The notes below the pieces were generated by a model. That model was given only the letters and a program-made list of their open reading frames with translations. It made no database searches and had not been told where the DNA came from. From positions 36,651,835 through 36,715,834 of the forward strand of contig NC_089593.1 of the NCBI RefSeq assembly GCF_019320115.1: a stretch of 64,000 nt of DNA, given 5' to 3'. Position 1 is the first letter of the stretch, and every line of letters begins with the position of its first letter. The translations under genes and the position numbers were made by a program. The stretch comes from Miscanthus floridulus. Its lineage: Eukaryota; Streptophyta; Magnoliopsida; Poales; Poaceae. Positions 58,479 through 64,000 of the stretch are shown piece after piece.

Positions 58479-61400
58479 CGTAACAACCAAGGGTTTTTGA
58501 GCATCCAAAAATTCAGGCTTTTTAATGTTTTTCCTGCAATGTGTGAAGCATGTAGTTGCTAGGTCAAACCTAAGTCAAACTAAGGAGAGTTGCTAATAAA
58601 TTGATGCACTCATATAGATTTGATTGTAGGTGTGTACCTTGCTCTTGAGTTTTCTTTAGGTTTTGTGTTTTGTTTGGAGTTTGGAGTGCATAAAGCCATA
58701 GTGAGTCCCCCTCAAATCCATTTTGAATTCATCTCAATCTCCTTTTAAATCTCTCTAAACTCATTGAAATGAAAAAGGAAAAATCCCTTTTCCTTTTTCT
58801 CTCCTTATCTAGCCCAAGTCAGCCCACTCCCTCTTCCCCTTCTCCTTCACTCGTGCCTAGGCCTAGATCCCCTTCTCTTCCTAGCCTAGCTGGGCGCCCC
58901 CTCTCCCTTCCACTCCTGATAGCCTAAGCTGCCACCTAGGCCTCGGCCTCATTCATCCCAAGCGGCACAACTTGCCCACTCCATCCCTGCCTAGCCCCCA
59001 TAGGCCCATCGCTAGCCCCATAGGCCCACTCATCTAGCCATCGCACACCCACCAGCTCACCCAGCCATGCGCCTGACTAAAACCCTAGGTGCGCTCACAC
59101 CACTCAGACACCATGTGCCTCATGCTTCCTAGCCGCCGCCGCCACGTGCCTGTCCAATCCCTGTGCCTCGGCATCCATACCACAACTCTCAGGATGCATG
59201 CCACGTGTCTCCACTCCCACATGGACGACGAGGATCACCAGCACCTCCTAGAACCCTAGCTCAGTGCCCTATAAAATGCGCCGTAGCCACTGCTCCCTTC
59301 TCCTTTCCCCATAGCCACCGCACTCCTCTACTCCTCTTCCTCCCTCTCATAGCACCAAACCCTAAGCCAGCCATGGCTGCAACTCCACCCACCGCTGTGG
59401 CCATAGCCGGCCACCACGCCAACCCCATCGTCCCGTGGACCAATTCTCTTTCACTGGCTGGGACCTACACCTCGCCAATGTCACTCCACCTCACCACGCC
59501 ACGAGCTTGCCATGACCACCTCGCTGGCCTCCAGCACGTCACCGCGCCGACTAGACATCTTCACTAGCGCCACATCTCCCTCTTCATCGAGATGCCTCAT
59601 CCCTACATCTCTGTCACCGAGGCCACGACGTCATCATCCATGTCGTCGGAGCTCGTCCCCATGTGCTGAGCTTCACCAAGCCTTGCATGTCTACCTCCCT
59701 GTCCACAAGCATAGAACCGCTGATGCTAGGCCTACCCTCTCTGCCTCCTTGTCGCTGTGTCGAGCTGAGCTGCCACGACCACATTCTCCTTCCACCTCGC
59801 TGGGACACACAATAAAAGCAATAGCACCCCACCTCCACTGAAGCTGTTCCTCTACTGTCGGTGAGCCCCCATCCCTAAGGCTCTACCTTTTCCTCCTTGT
59901 TGTTGACCTCATCGGTGATCTTGTCTGAAACCAGCCTTCGTGCCATGGTTCCTCACCGTCGTAGAAGAACCATGCCGACCACGCTAGAGCTAGAGCTGCT
60001 ACCTAGACTGAACACCTCACCGAAGGATAGCAGCAGCACCTCACCATCGACTGTCATATCCCCTCCGCGTCGATGAGCTTCTAGTGCCAAAACCACGCCT
60101 TTCTTCCTTCCTATTGCCTGTTCCTGTCTAAGACCGGCCTTCGTGCTATCGTCTTTTCACTGCCATAGGGAAGCAGCCAGCCTTGTAGCATCCTTTGTTG
60201 ACTCGGACCACCATCGTCGCCAACGGAGCCATGTCCAGCAGCAGCCAGCCTTCGTCCAAACCGCAACAAGCCATAGCCAGCCACGGCCAGCCAACAGCAA
60301 GTTGTAGCTAACCATAACCAACCAGCAGCAAGCCTCAATTAGCCGTAGTCCGCTAGAAAGCACCGCTGCAGCCCTCTGCCTCTAAGGTCGAACCCTTAAA
60401 CCTAGATGGTGCCATCCTCGACGTCTGCAAAGCTCCTATTTTTCATTTCTTGCTCTTCATACACATGATACATGACCTAACTATATATCTATGCCTGTGT
60501 CGTGCCTTCGCGCCGGTCTAACTCTTGTTGCTATGGATATGTGCTACTCCATGTTATGTTGTTGAGTTGTTGGTTCTTTGTGTGTTAGCGTTGTTGCCTA
60601 TGGACCGAGCCTTTGAGCTGGTTGAGGGATTGTGCCTCGTTCGAATGTTTTGGTCGTGGGCTCGTCCCGCCGTGGCCATGATGCCGAGTGTAACTCGACC
60701 CCTCATTTTTAGTTGACTTTGTAGTGCCATGATCATTGGCCCCTCCTATGGCTTTGGGACATTGCCACCATGGACTCGATATCGGTGCGCCTCCTACCCG
60801 CACATGATGAACCCATCATGACCATACTCTATAGGAGATGAACTATGGGACAACCATCATGTGACTTATGGAAGCCAACTCGTGTGGGTAAAGCTCAAGG
60901 CCATGAGTTGCCTCATCATGACCATCGGGCTCTACCCCTTCTGCTCTTTAGTTCCCCTTTGCTCTTTTGTTCATCCTAACAATCTTCGTATGCTTGTACC
61001 ACTTTGACCGTAGCATTTCTTCGGTTCTCATGGTGACAACTACACCGCTACGAACCCTAGGAATAGCAAAGTGCCAATCTAGTTGCACATAGGTCGTGGT
61101 GCCCTATAGTTGGTGTGGGTTGAGCGACCATGGGATTTGTGTCTCTATTCTTCAACCTCCATCCGTTGCCATGATGTGTTGGTCAAGAGAATGCAGAGAC
61201 CATTCTTCTCTCTTCTCCCCCTCTCTTTTGGCTCTTTCATGCTCAAGCCCCTTGTATGCTTGTACCTATTTTAGACCTTAGCGCTTTTAGGTTCTCATGG
61301 TGACAACCGCACCGCTAAGCCCCTAGGGGTGTCTTGGTGCCATTTAGTGCACGTGGGTTAGGGTACCCTACGAGTGAATTTGGGTGTTTGTGTTCTCTCA

Positions 61401-63645
61401 TGTGTCGCTCCTTCCGATGTCCCATCCTTTTGCCGTGCCGCAAGGATTGGAAGAAACCGACCACTGCTCCTCTCCTGTTCCACCCTCTCTTCGGTTCCCG
61501 TCGATTACAATGGCGTGTGGATTAAGAGAGAGACCAGGACTCTTCTCTACCTCTCTTGCTTGCAATCTTTTTGATTCGCGTCAACCTCCATGATGCTTAG
61601 ATCAGAAGACTATGAGCTATGGTGATTTCTTAAGATGAGATAGAGTCTAGGCCATTATTCTTGAAGCCATACAGGTCGACACGATTGGCCTAGGAAGTAC
61701 TGGCTAGGCTGTGACTTAAGCTTGTGCTTAGCAAATAACCACTTCTGCCTCTTTTCGGCCCAAAAATCGGACATCCTCTATGAGGGCTAAGCCTTTTCCT
61801 TCAGTGTTCTTTTGGTGTTCTTTGCTTTTCCGTGTCTTGTCGCCTTTTTAGAGTATTGATTGCTTATTGCCTTGTTTGTCGCTCTATCGAGGTAGTTGCA
61901 CCGAGGATAGCGTTGATTGGACAACCCGTTGGAGGAAGGATACACGAACAACATCACAACTTGGAGGAGAACGACTACGAGTACATTGAGGATCTTGGAG
62001 GTGACTAGTGAACAGGTGCCACGTCCCACCCAACCTCGTAGAATCCTATTAGACATGCAACAATGTAGCTGCTAGTGCTTTACTTTTATGCAAATGATCT
62101 ATGATAGGTTGCATGGTACAATTTCTTGAAAGCCTTTACCTTGACACAACCTTTACCCTTGCACACCCGCTGTTAGGCTAGATGCTTGCTTACTACTTAC
62201 TACTTACTTCTACTACGCATTATATTTGTGATGTGATGCTTGGTGGAGGATTGTTTGTGAGTGGCTAAGGCACTTGGTGCCGATAATATGGAAATAATGT
62301 GATGACAACTTGGGGAGATCTTGGTGTGCGTCTTGGGTGTGTGGTGAGGGTCGAGTCGATTGAGCAGAATTCTATGACAAGCTATTGAGCGAGTCTTGTC
62401 GGAGTGTGACCTAGGCGCTCCTTGAGAGTTGTACCTGTGGTGGATACTAGTCGGAGGTATAGACTCTGAGGAGGAGTGATCTTCGTGGGACGAATCCCCA
62501 GAGTAGAGGTGTTGTTGACACACGGGGTGTTGGAAACTTATTTGTGAATATGTCTTGTTCGGTGACCCTAAGGACTTATATGTTCTGGGAACTGGTTCAT
62601 AGGAATCCTTGCACCCCATTTGTTCCTCTCTAGGGAGGAGATAGTTGTGGACTAATCTAGGCGATGCCATTACTGCTATGTTGTAAGTTGAAAGTGTGGG
62701 GGTGAGGATGTTGAATTCTGAACCCCTCTAGGTGCATATTACCACTTGTGGGGCTTGGTATTTACGTTTCACAGTCTTAGCTTGCTGGAGAAATCTAGGG
62801 TGCCTCAGGGCTGAGTGGTAGGATGGTATCATTCTAGACTAGAAAGCAGCCGGAATTAGCCTAGATGAGCCGGATCATCGATGATGGTGTATCTTGTGGG
62901 TAGTGTAAACCTCTGTAGAGTGTCTAGTTGATTGATCGATACATATGTTATCTTTTCCATGGCTATGGACTTATCCTATGTTATTGCTTCACTTGACTAG
63001 AGAGAGGAGTCATTTCTTCTTCTCCCCCCTAGGTTTGTTGGATTAGCAAGGTATGAGAGGGAGTTGTCCTTGCCGCCTAGAGAGTGAGAGTGTGGTGAGA
63101 TGTCTGTGATGGGATGGGTGAACGTGTGGATGAGATGGGTTAAAACTTGATGAACTATTATAAAATATTGATGAACTTGCATAGGAAACCTACAACCATA
63201 TATAGGCCTTTTGCTCACCCTTTCATTCCACTTACCACAAAGCATACACAAAGTATAGGGTGGGAGCCAATGGCCAGTACAAATCGTACTGAAAGATATT
63301 TGGTAGGTATTGGATGTCATCTATGACGATGACAGAGATTAGAAGGATTTGATGGTCTCATCCCTATGCCCGCTGACATTCTACGCCTACTCTAATGATT
63401 TCCTATGAAGGAGGAGCCTTCACCTATTGATGCGCTACGCCAACTCTGAGGTCATTCTGTGTGCATTTCTGCTAGTATAATGTTGTACTTAGGTGTGTTA
63501 CCCAGTGTTGTAATGCCTTGTAATCTTGTAATTCTGTGATGTATGACTATGAAATCAGTTGACTAATGATAATGTGATAGCATGATCTTTCTAGGATTAT
63601 CACATTATGATGTAATCTGTAGATTTCCCTTTGAGGAAATCATGG
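58479..63645 (+). repeat. W LTR (copy B), continuing past the duplication
   Basis: It starts CGTAACAACCAAGGG, with a TATA box at 59270-59276, and is not cut at 61134 as copy A is at 49393. From 61135 to about 63645 it continues as mixed-composition sequence with no supported gene. The right end is not certain: I see no partner copy and no clear primer-binding site. About 5.1 kb would be a plausible length for a Tekay-type LTR. A composition change near 63646 is taken as the end. Confidence 0.5.
61023..61400 (+). repeat. ~267-bp imperfect tandem repeat in W LTR
   Basis: GGTTCTCATGGTGACAAC...ACCGCT occurs at 61023 and 61290. Both are preceded by TATGCTTGTACC and followed by CCCTAGG..., GTGCCA...TAGT and a GTGGGTT.../GTGTTCTC segment. 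A partial first unit is also in copy A (49280 onward). Confidence 0.65.
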
Positions 63646-64000
63646 ATTGTTTCATGTTTCATCAGCTCTAGCCATGCATCCTCCTCAGGGCCATTGTTCA
63701 GCACGCGTGGCCCCCCAACTGACGGTGCAGGAGAAACCAGCACCTGCCACCGATGAGGAACCAGCGTACTCGCACCGCGGTGCTAGGAGGAGGTCGAAGG
63801 CAAAGGCCTTTGCCTGGTATCCCTCTTCCTAGAGGGGAACAGTCCCCTAGGGGTGGGCCTGCCTTGGTAACACTAGGCCCCACTAGGACACGTCGGGGCC
63901 TCAGCAACCGGTGCCTCCGCTACCGCGTCCCACCTCTGTGCCTTGGCCACTTGGGGCACCATCAGCTAGCGGCGGTGCATCTTCAGCACTAGCGGCCAAA
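63646..64000 (+). other. GC-rich segment of unknown identity at window end
   Basis: Base composition changes from AT-rich to GC-rich near 63646. The frame from 63647 reads HCSARVAPQLTVQEKPAPAT and RRRSKAKAFAWYPSS before TAG at 63830-63832, and stays open in pieces afterwards. It may be the leader or gag start of the next retrotransposon or a fragment of a transduced gene. I recognise no domain. Confidence 0.3.

Larger units (their letters stand above)
49394..61134 (+). repeat. Tandem duplication, unit B (~11.7 kb)
   Basis: Second copy of 37692-49393. The junction reads GGGATTATTTTTTCATAG: GGGATT comes from the W LTR (as at 61132-61137) and ATTATTTTTTC from S1 (as at 37692). ATT is common to both parents. 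Identity is very high in some blocks and lower in others (see findings). Confidence 0.93.

Noticed and set aside
37692..61134. Tandem duplication by recombination between the S1 and Z LTRs
   Set aside because: The breakpoints lie at non-homologous points (S1 middle and W LTR middle) with only ATT in common.

Overview
This window is plant nuclear DNA made almost entirely of nested LTR retrotransposons of the Ty3/gypsy superfamily. A grass (Poaceae, probably panicoid) is the most likely source: the Tat-type elements carry antisense genes, the chromoviruses have 4.5-5 kb LTRs, and GC-rich and AT-rich blocks alternate sharply. The grass assignment is inference. I found no host gene, tRNA, rRNA or CRISPR array.

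Layout. (1) 1-19731: element O, a GC-rich Tat-lineage element whose 5' part lies left of the window. It holds the integrase end of pol (2-1414), a seven-exon antisense gene (16439 back to 1981), a repeat-rich spacer (16914-18215) and a 3' LTR (18460-19731). (2) 3374-14058: element I, a complete Tat element with two LTRs, gag, protease, RT, two RNase H domains and integrase, inserted into exon 3/4 of O's antisense gene. Its pol frame is broken by nonsense codons. Its own antisense two-exon gene (12533-11083), encoding a plant-mobile-domain-like protein, is intact. (3) 19732-24217: element X, a decayed Tat remnant in minus orientation. (4) 24218-28086: element Y, the 3' part of a Tat element related to I, with a pol tail, two antisense coding pieces and one LTR.

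(5) 28087-46569: element Z, a decayed Tekay/Del-like chromovirus (gag, PR, RT, RNase H, integrase, chromodomain, 4.47-kb 3' LTR). Its pol is interrupted by S1 (30951-40729), a solo LTR of the same family with a TGCTA target duplication. S1 is itself interrupted by S2 (31859-36751), an inverted solo LTR with a CAAGC target duplication. (6) 46570 onward: the tail and long LTR of another chromovirus, W. (7) 37692-49393 is repeated in tandem as 49394-61134, an ~11.7-kb direct duplication joined at 3 bp of microhomology. (8) 61135-about 63645 continues the W LTR. From about 63646 a short GC-rich segment of unknown identity reaches the window end.

The points most worth following are the spliced antisense genes present in all four Tat elements (intact in I, with TATA-like boxes on the antisense strand in O and Y), the gene-like layout inside the S1/Z LTRs, the patchwork tandem duplication, and an abnormal 3' junction of element I that keeps 12 nt of leader and primer-binding-site sequence.
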